The translations under genes and the position numbers were made by a program. A DNA stretch of 64,000 nt from Cyanobacteria bacterium UBA7753. Its GTDB lineage: Bacteria > Cyanobacteriota > Vampirovibrionia > Gastranaerophilales > Gastranaerophilaceae. The stretch covers positions 1-64,000 of the forward strand of contig DLEF01000057.1 in assembly GCA_002481545.1 (NCBI GenBank). The letters are read 5' to 3'. Under the pieces are notes generated by a model. That model was not told the origin of the DNA and did not search any database. It saw only the letters and a list, made by a program, of their open reading frames with translations. This document shows positions 47,231 through 56,527 of this stretch, one piece after another (the first letter of the stretch is position 1; every line of letters starts with the position of its first letter).

Positions 47231-48676
47231 ATGGAAGATTTAAGAGATAAATACGAAGTCGTAATCGGCTTGGAAGTACATGCACAGTTAAAAACTAATA
47301 CAAAGATTTTTGCACCTGATAAGAACGAGTTCGGGCAGGAACCAAACTCTTTAACGAGTGCAATTACATTGGGTATGCCGGGGGTTTTACCTGTTCTTAA
47401 CAAAGAATGTGTAAACATGGGTATCAAACTCGGGCTTGCTTTGAACTGTGATATACCTGAAAGATGTAAATTTGACAGAAAACAATATTTCTATCCTGAT
47501 CTTCCGAAAGGTTATCAAATTTCTCAATATGATGAGCCTATCTGTGTAAACGGATACCTTGATATAGACGGAAAACGTATCGGTATTACAAGAGCCCACT
47601 TGGAGGAAGATGCGGGTAAACTTGTTCACGTTGGTGCTGACGGTATCGCAGGGTCAAAATATTCACTTGTTGACCTTAACAGAGCAGGGACTCCGCTTTT
47701 GGAAATCGTATCGGAACCTGATATGAGAAGCTCCGAAGAGGCTAAAGACTATATGGAAGAATTAAGAAATATAGTTCGTTATATCGGGGTTTGTGACGGT
47801 AACCTTGAAGAAGGTTCTATGAGATGTGATGCTAACATCTCTATTATGCCGAAAGGTTCTAAAAAATTCGGAACAAGAGCCGAAATCAAGAACGTAAACA
47901 GCTTCAAAGCTTTACAAAGAGCCATCGAATATGAAATCGACAGACAGATAGAAGTTGTTGAAGACGGCGAAGAAGTCGTACAAGAAACAAGATTATGGGA
48001 TGATAACGAAGGCGTAACAAAGTCAATGAGAGGCAAGGAAGATGCAAACGATTACAGATACTTCCCTGAACCTGATTTGATGCCGTTATCAATCTCAAGA
48101 GAATGGGTTGAAGAAGTCAGAAAGACCATGCCAGAACTTCCTCAACAAAAACGTGAAAGATATATGTCATTAGGTTTGAGCAAATATGACGCATCAGTTA
48201 TCGTTGAACAAATGGAATCGGCATTGTTCTTCGATAAAGTTTTGGAATTGGGTGCTGATGCGAAATTAGCGGTTAACTTTATGATGGGACCTATCGCAGC
48301 ACATTTGAAGGAAGAACATATTGATATTACTCAAACAAAATTGACTCCTGAAAATCTGGCTGAGTTACTCAAGATGATTGACAAGGGTACAATTTCAAAC
48401 AACATCGGTAAACAAATCATCGTTGAAATGATGAACGACGGAACCGACGCTAAGAAGATAGTTGAGGCTAAAGGTTTGAGCCAAATCACCGATGTAAACG
48501 CTATCAGAAAAATGGTTGAAGATGTTGTTAATAATAACCCTGCACAAGTTGAACAATACAAAGCAGGTAAGACTAACCTGCTCGGTTACTTTGTAGGTCA
48601 GGTTATGAAAGCAACAAAGGGTAAAGCTAACCCTAAGACTGTTAATGAGATTTTAAGAGAATTATTAGACAAATAA
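47231..48676 (+). CDS. gatB: Asp-tRNA(Asn)/Glu-tRNA(Gln) amidotransferase subunit B
   Basis: 481 residues, usual length. YEVVIGLEVHAQLKTNTKIF, the metal-binding YFYPDLPKGYQISQYD, SLVDLNRAGTPLLEIVSEPD, the RCDANIS box and a YqeY-like C-terminal domain. With GatA and GatC it converts mischarged Glu-tRNA-Gln (and Asp-tRNA-Asn). gatC follows 18 bases later; gatA is elsewhere. Confidence 0.97.
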   Translation: MEDLRDKYEVVIGLEVHAQLKTNTKIFAPDKNEFGQEPNSLTSAITLGMPGVLPVLNKECVNMGIKLGLALNCDIPERCKFDRKQYFYPDLPKGYQISQYDEPICVNGYLDIDGKRIGITRAHLEEDAGKLVHVGADGIAGSKYSLVDLNRAGTPLLEIVSEPDMRSSEEAKDYMEELRNIVRYIGVCDGNLEEGSMRCDANISIMPKGSKKFGTRAEIKNVNSFKALQRAIEYEIDRQIEVVEDGEEVVQETRLWDDNEGVTKSMRGKEDANDYRYFPEPDLMPLSISREWVEEVRKTMPELPQQKRERYMSLGLSKYDASVIVEQMESALFFDKVLELGADAKLAVNFMMGPIAAHLKEEHIDITQTKLTPENLAELLKMIDKGTISNNIGKQIIVEMMNDGTDAKKIVEAKGLSQITDVNAIRKMVEDVVNNNPAQVEQYKAGKTNLLGYFVGQVMKATKGKANPKTVNEILRELLDK

Positions 48677-48694
48677 TAAAACGGAGAAAATATA

Positions 48695-48976
48695 ATGATT
48701 ACGGTTAAAGATGTAGAACACGTAGCAAAACTTGCAAGATTGGAATTGACGGAAGAAGAAAAACAAAAATTCACAACCCAATTGGGTGATGTTCTTAAAT
48801 ATGTTGACCAAATGAATGAGGTTGATACTTCTAACGTTGAGCCTATGGCACACGCTATTGACTTCGTAAACGTAATGAGAGATGACGTTGTTAAATACGA
48901 AGAAACAAAAGAAGAACTTATGATGAACGCTCCGGATGAGGAAAACGGATATTTCAAAGTTCCGAAAATCAATTAG
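48695..48976 (+). CDS. gatC: Amidotransferase subunit C
   Basis: 93 residues. VEHVAKLARLELTEEEKQKFTTQL, YVDQMNEVDTSNVEPM and the late VMRDDVV are typical GatC features; it wraps around GatA and stabilises the complex. Start after GGAG. Last gene of the unit before the repeat cluster. Confidence 0.95.
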   Translation: MITVKDVEHVAKLARLELTEEEKQKFTTQLGDVLKYVDQMNEVDTSNVEPMAHAIDFVNVMRDDVVKYEETKEELMMNAPDEENGYFKVPKIN

Positions 48977-48990
48977 TGTAAGATACGAAG

Positions 48991-49154
48991 GCAGTAAAGC
49001 ACTAGGGCACTAAGTGGGTAGGGTGCGGTCACTACCGCACCATCTATATTTATAAAGATTGTAGGGTGCAATTATTTGCATCAATTATTTATAAATAATT
49101 ACAAATTACACATTATGAATTACGTATAAAGTAGGGTGCGGGCACCATCGCACC
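48991..49154. repeat. Cluster of 8-mer and family-B repeats
   Basis: Three tandem 8-mers, GCAGTAAA-GCACTAGG-GCACTAAG (48991-49014), are followed directly by a family-B palindrome (49018-49041, reverse orientation to 15761), a partial copy GTAGGGTGC (49061-49069) and a degenerate copy (49131-49154). The stretch 49070-49130 is AT-rich without further structure. The cluster fills the gap between gatC and pyrG and ends about 30 bases before pyrG. Confidence 0.7.
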
Positions 49155-49184
49155 GACACATATTAAGAAAAGGGATATTTGACT

Positions 49185-50792
49185 ATGACAAAATTTATAT
49201 TTATAACAGGGGGAGTTGTTAGTTCTCTCGGAAAAGGTATTATTGGAGCATCTTTGGGTAAATTGTTGCGTTCAAAGGGTTTTACCGTAGCAATCCAAAA
49301 GTTTGATCCGTATATAAACGTTGATCCGGGAACAATGTCACCGTTTCAACACGGCGAGGTATTCGTAACGGATGACGGAGCAGAGACGGACTTGGACTTA
49401 GGACACTATGAAAGATTTATTGATGCCAACTTTAGCCAATGGTCAAACGTAACCTCGGGAAGTGTTTATCAAACCGTTATAAATAAGGAAAGACGCGGAG
49501 ATTATTTGGGTGCTACGGTGCAGACTATTCCGCATATTACAAATGAGATAAAATCACGTATTTCAAAAGCGCAAAAACATTTTAACACCGATTTTCATAT
49601 TATAGAAATCGGCGGAACTATAGGTGATATTGAAGGTCTGCCGTTTATTGAAGCAATCCGACAATTCAAGACGGAAGTCGGAGTCGGAAACGCAATAAAC
49701 ATTCACTGTACATTATTGCCTTATTTGCCGACATCAGGAGAATTAAAGACAAAACCTTCACAACACAGTGTCACGGTTTTAAGAAGTTACGGTTTGCAAC
49801 CTGAAATATTGGTATGCCGTACATCAAAGCCTATTCCGAAAACAGAGAGAGAAAAACTTGCTCTGTTCTGCTCCGTATCTAAAGAGGCTGTTATTGAGTG
49901 CCGTGATATGAAAAGTATTTATGAGGTTCCGTTGGCTCTTGATGAACAAAACTTCGCGGAAGTTGTTCTTCACAGATTGCAGACACAGGACAGAAAATCA
50001 CATCTTGAATCTTGGCAAAATCTCGTAGAAAGAATTAAAAATCCTAAACACGTAATTAAAATCGGGATTGCAGGTAAGTATACAAAGCTTTCCGATGCTT
50101 ATTTATCAGTAGTTGAGGCATTGAAACATGCCGGATTCAAAGATGAAGCCAAGATTGATATCAAATGGATAAATTCAGAAGAATGCACGGACTATGAAAA
50201 CTGCAAAAAACTAATGAAGGATTTAGACGGGCTTGTCGTTCCGGGAGGATTCGGAGTTAGAGGAATTGAAGGAAAACTAAACGCAATCAGATATGCAAGA
50301 GAAAACAACCTTCCGTTCTTAGGGATTTGTTTAGGGCTCCAGTGTGCGGTTATTGAATACGCAAGAAACGTTGTAGGTCTCAAGGAGGCTAACTCAAAAG
50401 AGTTTGACGAAGGAACTACTTATCCTGTTATAGACCTTATGACAGAACAAAAGAGTGTCAAAGGTTACGGCGGAACCATGAGATTGGGCGCATACGATTG
50501 TATGGTTAAGAAAGGAACCGTCGCTTACAAAGCATACGGAGAAACCAAGATTTCGGAACGTCACAGACACAGATACGAAGTTAATAACGAATATATCGAA
50601 ACTCTTGAGAAGGCAGGATTGGTATTCTCAGGAATGTCACCTGACGGAATGTTGGCAGAGATGGTTGAATTACCACAGAATGATTGGTTTATCGCATCTC
50701 AATTCCACCCTGAGTTCAAATCAAGACCTGAAAGACCGCATCCGCTCTTCCAAGGGCTGATTGATGCAGCGCTAAAAAGAGTAAAAGACTAG
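49185..50792 (+). CDS. pyrG: CTP synthase
   Basis: 535 residues. N-terminal synthetase (TKFIFITGGVVSSLGKGIIGASLG, DPYINVDPGTMSPFQHGEVFVTDDGAETDLDLGHYERF) and C-terminal class-I glutamine amidotransferase with nucleophile LGICLGLQ and QFHPEF. Makes CTP from UTP with glutamine nitrogen. The ATG at 49185 follows AAAAGGG at a better distance than the TTG two codons before. Confidence 0.97.
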   Translation: MTKFIFITGGVVSSLGKGIIGASLGKLLRSKGFTVAIQKFDPYINVDPGTMSPFQHGEVFVTDDGAETDLDLGHYERFIDANFSQWSNVTSGSVYQTVINKERRGDYLGATVQTIPHITNEIKSRISKAQKHFNTDFHIIEIGGTIGDIEGLPFIEAIRQFKTEVGVGNAINIHCTLLPYLPTSGELKTKPSQHSVTVLRSYGLQPEILVCRTSKPIPKTEREKLALFCSVSKEAVIECRDMKSIYEVPLALDEQNFAEVVLHRLQTQDRKSHLESWQNLVERIKNPKHVIKIGIAGKYTKLSDAYLSVVEALKHAGFKDEAKIDIKWINSEECTDYENCKKLMKDLDGLVVPGGFGVRGIEGKLNAIRYARENNLPFLGICLGLQCAVIEYARNVVGLKEANSKEFDEGTTYPVIDLMTEQKSVKGYGGTMRLGAYDCMVKKGTVAYKAYGETKISERHRHRYEVNNEYIETLEKAGLVFSGMSPDGMLAEMVELPQNDWFIASQFHPEFKSRPERPHPLFQGLIDAALKRVKD

Positions 50793-50825
50793 TTCCTGAC
50801 AGGGGAATCGGAGGTTCTTTGTAAT

Positions 50826-52427
50826 ATGCAAATATACTCGGATAAAGTTTTTTATAACCCTGTTGATACCGTGGAAGTTTTTGAGCCGTCGGATATTGAA
50901 AACGGCTTTAAAAAGCTGGAAAAATTTAAAAAACAAGGTTTATACTTAATCGGGTATATGAGATATGACTTCAAGAAATCGGCGAACGGGTATCCTCTTA
51001 TATATTTTGAGGCGTACAAAGATTATGAAGAGTTTAAACTGACAGCTCCCAATTATAAAATCGGAACGGTTATTACTCCGCTAATCTCAAAGGATGAATA
51101 CGTAAAAAATATTGAGTACATAAAAGCGCAGATAAAAGAGGGTATAACCTATGAGGTCAATTATACGTATCCGTCTTCCGTAAAGACAAATGCGAGCGAT
51201 ATCGACTTGTATAATTATTTTCTAAAAAAACAGAAAACGCCTTATAATGCTTTTATAAAAAATAAGTATGAGACTATTTTGTCGTTTTCCCCTGAGATGT
51301 TTTTTAAATTAGACGGGAATAAAATTCTCACAAAACCGATGAAAGGCACAATCGGAAGAGGGGAAACGGAAGAAGAGGACAAAAAACTAAAAGAGTTTTT
51401 GTATAACGATACAAAAAACCGTGCCGAAAATATTATGATAGTAGACCTTTTAAGGAATGATTTGGGGAGAATTGCAAAAACAGGAACGGTTAATGTAGAT
51501 AAACTTTTTGAAATAGAAGAGCACAAAACACTGTATCAGATGACTTCCGAGATTTCCGCGGAACTTGAAGATAATATTACCTTATCGGACATTATAAAAG
51601 CCATTTACCCCTGCGGTTCTATCACGGGAGCCCCAAAGGTATCAACTATGCGCGTGATAGAAGAGACGGAACCGTTCCCAAGAGAGGTATATTGCGGAGC
51701 TATCGGGTATATTCATAACGAAAAAGCCGTTTTTTCCGTTCCGATAAGAATTTTACAAAAGAAGAATAATGAGCCCGACTACAGATATTATGCAGGCGGA
51801 GCTATCGTTTGGGATTCTACGGCAGAGGATGAATGGGAGGAGACAAAAACAAAAACGAAGTTTCTGGAAACTGATTTTTCACTCATTGAGACATTTATTT
51901 TAGGTGACGACACAAATACACACTTTGAGCGTTTAAAAAACTCTGCCAAAGTCTTAGGTTTTATTTGGAATAAAAACATTGAAACCTACAATTACAAAAA
52001 AGACATTGTATCAAGGATAGAACTACATAAAAACGGAGAATTTAATGTCACAACAAGACCTATCCCCGCACCAATCAAAAACCCTGTAATCAAAATATCG
52101 GGAGAAGTGAATACGGCGAACCCGTTTTTATACCATAAGACAAGCATAAGAGAGTCCGCACCAAAGGATGTTTTTGACAAAATAAGAACAAACGAAAAAG
52201 GTGAAATAACTGAAGGAACATTTACAAATATAGCAATCAAAAAAGAAGATAAGATTTATACTCCGCCTGTCAGCTGCGGACTGTTAAACGGCATTACCCG
52301 ACAAAAACTCATCAATGCAGGGAAGATAGAAGAAAAAGTCTTATATAAATCCGACTTGGAAAGCGCAGATGCCATATATTGTTTTAACTCTGTAAGAGGA
52401 GTTGTGGAGGTGAAATTATGCTCATAA
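50826..52427 (+). CDS. PabB-PabC fusion (ADC synthase I and ADC lyase)
   Basis: 533 residues. The N-terminal about 345 residues match PabB: KPMKGTIGRG with the active-site lysine, NRAENIMIVDLLRNDLGR, GSITGAPKVSTMRVIEE, YCGAIGY. Residues about 350-533 are a class-IV PLP aminotransferase domain as in PabC: HFERL, LYHKTSIRE with the likely PLP lysine, and EGTFTNIAI. Together with PabA it gives p-aminobenzoate from chorismate for folate. Such fusions are known in several phyla. It overlaps pabA by 10 bases. Confidence 0.92.
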   Translation: MQIYSDKVFYNPVDTVEVFEPSDIENGFKKLEKFKKQGLYLIGYMRYDFKKSANGYPLIYFEAYKDYEEFKLTAPNYKIGTVITPLISKDEYVKNIEYIKAQIKEGITYEVNYTYPSSVKTNASDIDLYNYFLKKQKTPYNAFIKNKYETILSFSPEMFFKLDGNKILTKPMKGTIGRGETEEEDKKLKEFLYNDTKNRAENIMIVDLLRNDLGRIAKTGTVNVDKLFEIEEHKTLYQMTSEISAELEDNITLSDIIKAIYPCGSITGAPKVSTMRVIEETEPFPREVYCGAIGYIHNEKAVFSVPIRILQKKNNEPDYRYYAGGAIVWDSTAEDEWEETKTKTKFLETDFSLIETFILGDDTNTHFERLKNSAKVLGFIWNKNIETYNYKKDIVSRIELHKNGEFNVTTRPIPAPIKNPVIKISGEVNTANPFLYHKTSIRESAPKDVFDKIRTNEKGEITEGTFTNIAIKKEDKIYTPPVSCGLLNGITRQKLINAGKIEEKVLYKSDLESADAIYCFNSVRGVVEVKLCS

Positions 52428-52978
52428 TAGACAATTACGATTCTTTCACCTACAATATTGTACAATATATAAAGATGCTCGGCATAAATCCAATCGTCAT
52501 TAAAAATGACGAAATTACTTTAGACGAGATAAAAAACTTGGATTTTAAAAGGATAATCCTTTCGCCCGGGTGGGGAAACCCCGATAACTCGGGAGTGAGT
52601 ATGGAAGTTATAGACTTTTACAAAGATACCAAACCTATCCTTGGAGTGTGTCTCGGGATGCAATGTATCGCAAAATACTACGGTTGTGATATTGTGCCTG
52701 CCCCCGAACCGTATCACGGCAAAAACTCTGATATATACTATGATGATGATTTTATCTTATTTAAAGGGTTTAAGCAGGGCTTTAGCGCAACAAGATATCA
52801 TTCACTCATCATTAGCAATATAAGTGATAAAATAAAAGTCACCGCAAAAACAAAAGACAATATTCCTATGGCAATTCAGGTAAAAGATAAACCGATATTC
52901 GGAGTACAGTTTCATCCCGAATCAATTTTAACTGAGAACGGAATCAATATTTTTAAGAATTTTATAAGCTTAACTTAA
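52418..52978 (+). CDS. pabA: Aminodeoxychorismate synthase glutaminase (PabA/TrpG)
   Basis: 186 residues. Class-I glutamine amidotransferase: IIDNYDSFTYNIVQYI, LSPGWGNPDNSG (usually PGPG), nucleophile LGVCLGMQ, RYHSL, and FGVQFHPES. Passes ammonia to the PabB domain encoded just upstream. PabA and TrpG are hard to tell apart; the coupling to pabBC favours folate. Its end overlaps the convergent HAD gene by four bases. Confidence 0.92.
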   Translation: MLIIDNYDSFTYNIVQYIKMLGINPIVIKNDEITLDEIKNLDFKRIILSPGWGNPDNSGVSMEVIDFYKDTKPILGVCLGMQCIAKYYGCDIVPAPEPYHGKNSDIYYDDDFILFKGFKQGFSATRYHSLIISNISDKIKVTAKTKDNIPMAIQVKDKPIFGVQFHPESILTENGINIFKNFISLT

Positions 52979-53658
52979 TTACAAACAGGGACATTAAACA
53001 AATTTTTGTCAAATTCGTCAAAGTTGTCAATTATTTGGTAGACATAATCCAAATTTTCATACAATGAATGACTCTCAAGAGATGCGATAGCAATTATTTT
53101 CCCGATACCTGCTCTGTGCGCGGACTCTAAGCCGGACAGGGCATCTTCTACAACAATACAATCTTTAGGTTCAAGCCCTAAATTTTTGCTTGCGATTTGG
53201 TATATTTCAGGATCAGGTTTTCCTTTTATTTTGCCGTTTGAATAGACAATTTTATCTAGGTCAAACCACTGTGCGAGATTAAACACTTTTATATAAAATT
53301 CGACATTCTGCCACTCTGACATCGTTGCAATAGTCATCGGGATATTATTTTCTTTTAGCCAATTTAAGAACTCAACCGCCCCCGGAGCGAGTTTCAAATT
53401 CTTTTTATCTTTCAGGCATTGTTCTCTGTACAGTGATTCTTTTTCATATGCGAGCTTTTCTACCATTTCATCTGATGGAGTCTTTCCCGTACAATATTCA
53501 ATAATATCTTTATTTGTTCTTCCGAACATATATTTTCTCATCTCATCATCGGTAAATTCATACCCTCTTAACTTTTTTGAGAAAATTCTCCATGCATCAT
53601 AATGCAGTTTAGAATCCCAAAACAATGTTCCGTTAAAATCAAATATTATTCCGTCCAT
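52975..53658 (-). CDS. HAD-superfamily hydrolase (beta-PGM-like)
   Basis: 227 residues. HAD motifs: I, IIFDFNGTLFWDS; II, TIATMSEW; III, KGKPDPEIY; IV, CIVVEDALSGLESAHRAG. A helical cap follows motif I. Motif I has Asn where most phosphatases have the second Asp (DxDGT becomes DFNGT), so the general acid-base is changed and the reaction may be altered or slower. ATG 53658 follows AGAGAGG. Substrate unknown. Confidence 0.85.
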   Translation of the reverse strand: MDGIIFDFNGTLFWDSKLHYDAWRIFSKKLRGYEFTDDEMRKYMFGRTNKDIIEYCTGKTPSDEMVEKLAYEKESLYREQCLKDKKNLKLAPGAVEFLNWLKENNIPMTIATMSEWQNVEFYIKVFNLAQWFDLDKIVYSNGKIKGKPDPEIYQIASKNLGLEPKDCIVVEDALSGLESAHRAGIGKIIAIASLESHSLYENLDYVYQIIDNFDEFDKNLFNVPVCN

Positions 53659-53730
53659 AATTACCTCTCTTATATAATTTATCATAACAAAGAGATAATT
53701 TCACGGATATATTTTATCTGACAGTCAGTT

Positions 53731-54978
53731 TTAATCTCTTTCCGATATTGTAAGAGCGTTTGAAAGGGCAATACCGCCTTGAACAGGAGGTCTGTTTGTA
53801 ACGGCTCCCGATACATACATTACGGTAGAACCACCGCCGTCTAAGTTCATTGCATTTACACATCCGAGTTTTTGCATATAGTATGCAAGTTCCTTCAAAG
53901 TTAAACCGATAGAGCTGCCTTCTCTGCCGTCTGCCGTAACTATGATAAACTTGTTATCTTTTGTATAACCGATAGCCGTTCTCGGATTTCTTCCGTCGAT
54001 TGAGAGCAGTTTTTCATCCTGAATATCGACATAAACCTGACCGTTTCTTACGAGGTAAGGACCACCGCTGATTATATGGTTTACATTTTCCCATTCAGGC
54101 AATGTTTTTACATCAAGACTTACTCGGTCATTTATTTTTAATTCAGAGAGCTTGTTTGCAGGCCCAACAAGGACATATCCGTCCGCAGGGATAGCACTTC
54201 TGCTGACACCGATTGCGGTAACTTTTCCGCCCGATACAATAACCTGTCTGCCGTTTTTCGGGGTTGCAGGAGTAACCTTCCCCCAAAGGGGAGTGTAGCA
54301 TAGGGTAAATCCGACTGACATACGAGGTTGATTGATATTGTCAATCTTTATGCTGTTCCAACCATGTTTAACGGAGGCATTTAATTGAACTTTATCCATT
54401 TTGAATCCGTCGCCAAATATGCCCATTGCTACCCTGTTAAATACAGGCCCTGTATATAGTTTTTTGTCCACCATCATTGTTCCGAGAGGACAACCTGTTT
54501 GCGGTAAGAAAAAAGCACCGTTTACGGCCACTAATGATTTGTTACGTCTTGCCATAGCAGTAATCGATGCTTTATGAGAAAGAGTTGTTGAGGCTATAAC
54601 CGGTTCTACCTTTATCTTGGGGTTGACATTCAAATCCGCCTCGATAACGTTTAACCTGACAGGACGCCCCTGATAATACCTGACAAGTTTTATGTGTTTG
54701 ACACCTTTTGTAACTGTTTTTATCCTGCAGTTAGCATATTTCCTGTTTATATAAGCATTAAACTCCTCTTCACTTTGTTCTTTCATCTCAATTTTGTCCA
54801 GTGTTCGCTCTATTTTGATAGAGTTTACCAGAGGAGGTGAAACAATACCATTGACTATCTTGATATTATCCGCCAATACAAAACTGTTTTGAGAGAATAT
54901 GAAGGAAGCAACTAATACTACATTTGCACACAGAATTAAAAATCTTGCTCTGTTTAGAGTGGAGTAAATAGTATCCAT
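53731..54978 (-). CDS. Phosphodiester glycosidase family (NAGPA domain) protein
   Basis: 415 residues. N-terminal hydrophobic segment (about 14-36, LILCANVVLVASFIFS) acts as signal or anchor. The NAGPA/DUF2233 domain covers about 110-415: VNGAFFLP, HIISGGPYLVRNG, GRNPRTAIGYTKDN and NLDGGGSTVMYV. The family removes GlcNAc from phosphodiesters in animals; in bacteria it is linked to envelope glycopolymers. Likely periplasmic. ATG 54978 has GAGG five bases before it. Confidence 0.85.
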   Translation of the reverse strand: MDTIYSTLNRARFLILCANVVLVASFIFSQNSFVLADNIKIVNGIVSPPLVNSIKIERTLDKIEMKEQSEEEFNAYINRKYANCRIKTVTKGVKHIKLVRYYQGRPVRLNVIEADLNVNPKIKVEPVIASTTLSHKASITAMARRNKSLVAVNGAFFLPQTGCPLGTMMVDKKLYTGPVFNRVAMGIFGDGFKMDKVQLNASVKHGWNSIKIDNINQPRMSVGFTLCYTPLWGKVTPATPKNGRQVIVSGGKVTAIGVSRSAIPADGYVLVGPANKLSELKINDRVSLDVKTLPEWENVNHIISGGPYLVRNGQVYVDIQDEKLLSIDGRNPRTAIGYTKDNKFIIVTADGREGSSIGLTLKELAYYMQKLGCVNAMNLDGGGSTVMYVSGAVTNRPPVQGGIALSNALTISERD

Positions 54979-55290
54979 AGGCACCTCAAAATTATGTAAA
55001 GTAACCGGATACCTTTTTTATTAAAGAGTGGTGAGTGGGGAATAACACTCTGTAAGGGCCGTGCCTAATCTTTTCTTTTTTTGTGGGGTGGTTAGGACCT
55101 AAGTCCTTACATTAATATAGTACCACATTTTTGAACTTTTTAAACCATTTCAAACCCTTTTATAGCAATAATTTTACAAAACTAAATAGTGTAAAACGTA
55201 CACACAGACAATGTTTCAGCGTTTTAATAATGGTAAAACATACACTATTAAAGGAAAAGAGTACATTTTACACTTCTCTTATTTTATCCG

Positions 55291-56352
55291 TTATGCTGCA
55301 GAACTGCTTGAAGAGCTGCTGCTTGAAGAACTACCGCCAGATGATGCGCCTGCGCCGGAAGATGTAACGCCTGATGATGTTCCTGCGGAATCGCCACTTG
55401 ATATACTATCAGGTGCGGATGAGCTGTCTATACTCTCGGAATTTTCTTGTACTGATTTTAAAGATATTTTATTATCTAATGCTATAGCATTGACAAGTTT
55501 ATTAGTATTTTCCGACATTTTTACTGTTTCATTGCCTTGTTTAATAGCATTATTTGCAATTTTACGACGTCCATGGCTAAATAATCCGCCAATCAGACCA
55601 CCTATCAGTCCGCCAATTGCTCCTGCAAGAAGACCGATTCCAACTCCAGCCATTATTTTAAGTAATCCGCTTGAATGTCCCTTCAAGGTATTACCCAATT
55701 CTATAGTAGCATTACCATACTCTTTAGATTGTTTTGAATTATTATCAGCTCCATTAAGAACACTATCTATATCTTCAAGATTTACTTCAACTCCATCGAC
55801 TTCAGTTCCATTCTTGCCTTTTAGAGCATCAAAAAAACTAATATCTTCTTTAAATTCACCTTGTTTAAGTGGATTATAGTCTTCCTTTGCATTTTGCTTA
55901 AGCTCATTTAATAATTTTGTAACCTCACTTTCGTCAGTATTACCAGTTTGCTTACCGTCGTCAATTTGAGGCACAAACGGAGACATTTTAGATACATTTT
56001 GTAAATCCCTATCTTCCATTTCTTTCGAAAGATCTGTCATTTCTTTACACATACTTTTCAAGCTCATACCTTCTTCCTGCATAGCTTGAATATATGATAC
56101 TGCATCCTCAGGACTCATTCCTCCTGAATCTTTTTGAGCTTCTCCATATGTAATAGTAGAATTAGGATCTGACTTCACTGTATCTTGTGCCCAGTCCAAC
56201 ACATCCTTTGGAATTGAAAGTCCATCATTATTATAAGCATCAACTATTTGCTTAGCTGTCATATTTGTATAAGAAGGCTGTTCACCTGTTTTATTTGAAT
56301 TTAAGTGGCTTGTTTTTGATGTTATTCTCTCTTTTATGGCATCAACTGGCAT
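55291..56352 (-). CDS. Unknown protein with glycine-zipper helix and Ser-rich tail
   Basis: 353 residues, not recognised. The N-terminal half is helical and acidic, without signal peptide. At about 235-260 a Gly-rich hydrophobic helix (MAGVGIGLLAGAIGGLIGG) has glycine-zipper spacing, as in membrane-inserting peptides. The C-terminus is disordered, Ser/Gly-rich and ends in eleven serines and two alanines. The ATG at 56352 follows a run of GA repeats; longer starts add residues of unlikely composition. The layout, cytosolic start plus central glycine-rich helix, parallels the 45073-47049 protein. Function unknown. Confidence 0.65.
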   Translation of the reverse strand: MPVDAIKERITSKTSHLNSNKTGEQPSYTNMTAKQIVDAYNNDGLSIPKDVLDWAQDTVKSDPNSTITYGEAQKDSGGMSPEDAVSYIQAMQEEGMSLKSMCKEMTDLSKEMEDRDLQNVSKMSPFVPQIDDGKQTGNTDESEVTKLLNELKQNAKEDYNPLKQGEFKEDISFFDALKGKNGTEVDGVEVNLEDIDSVLNGADNNSKQSKEYGNATIELGNTLKGHSSGLLKIMAGVGIGLLAGAIGGLIGGLIGGLFSHGRRKIANNAIKQGNETVKMSENTNKLVNAIALDNKISLKSVQENSESIDSSSAPDSISSGDSAGTSSGVTSSGAGASSGGSSSSSSSSSSSAA

Positions 56353-56471
56353 AAATACTCTCTCTCTTTTATACTTACATCCATGTATTAAAAGTATTTC
56401 AAATTTGTTCGTTTTCATTTGCAACCGATTTTGTTACAAAATTTAACATAAATAATAACAAAATGAAAAAC

Positions 56472-56505
56472 AAAAAAGCCCGAAATATGAACTTCGGACT
56501 TTTTT
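56472..56505 (-). terminator. Terminator of the ribosomal operon
   Basis: A hairpin AAAAAAG-x-CCGAA / TTCGG-x-CTTTTTT with one mismatch and an eight-base loop lies just past the rpsI stop. On the minus strand it ends in CTTTTTTG, giving the T-tract. Confidence 0.85.
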
Positions 56506-56527
56506 GTATATTGTAAATCTGTAAAAA

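Noticed and set aside
47050..47427. N-terminal extension of the ADP-ribosyltransferase-like gene to 47427
   Set aside because: It runs antisense into gatB, has unlikely composition, and the ATG at 47049 gives a sensible N-terminus with GGGGA upstream.
48991..49154. CRISPR array
   Set aside because: Repeats are few, of different types, irregularly spaced and without uniform spacers or cas genes.
55211..55879. 222-codon plus-strand open frame rich in Pro/Leu/Ser
   Set aside because: It is antisense to the 55291-56352 gene, has no ribosome site, and its composition mirrors the Gly/Ser-rich reverse strand.
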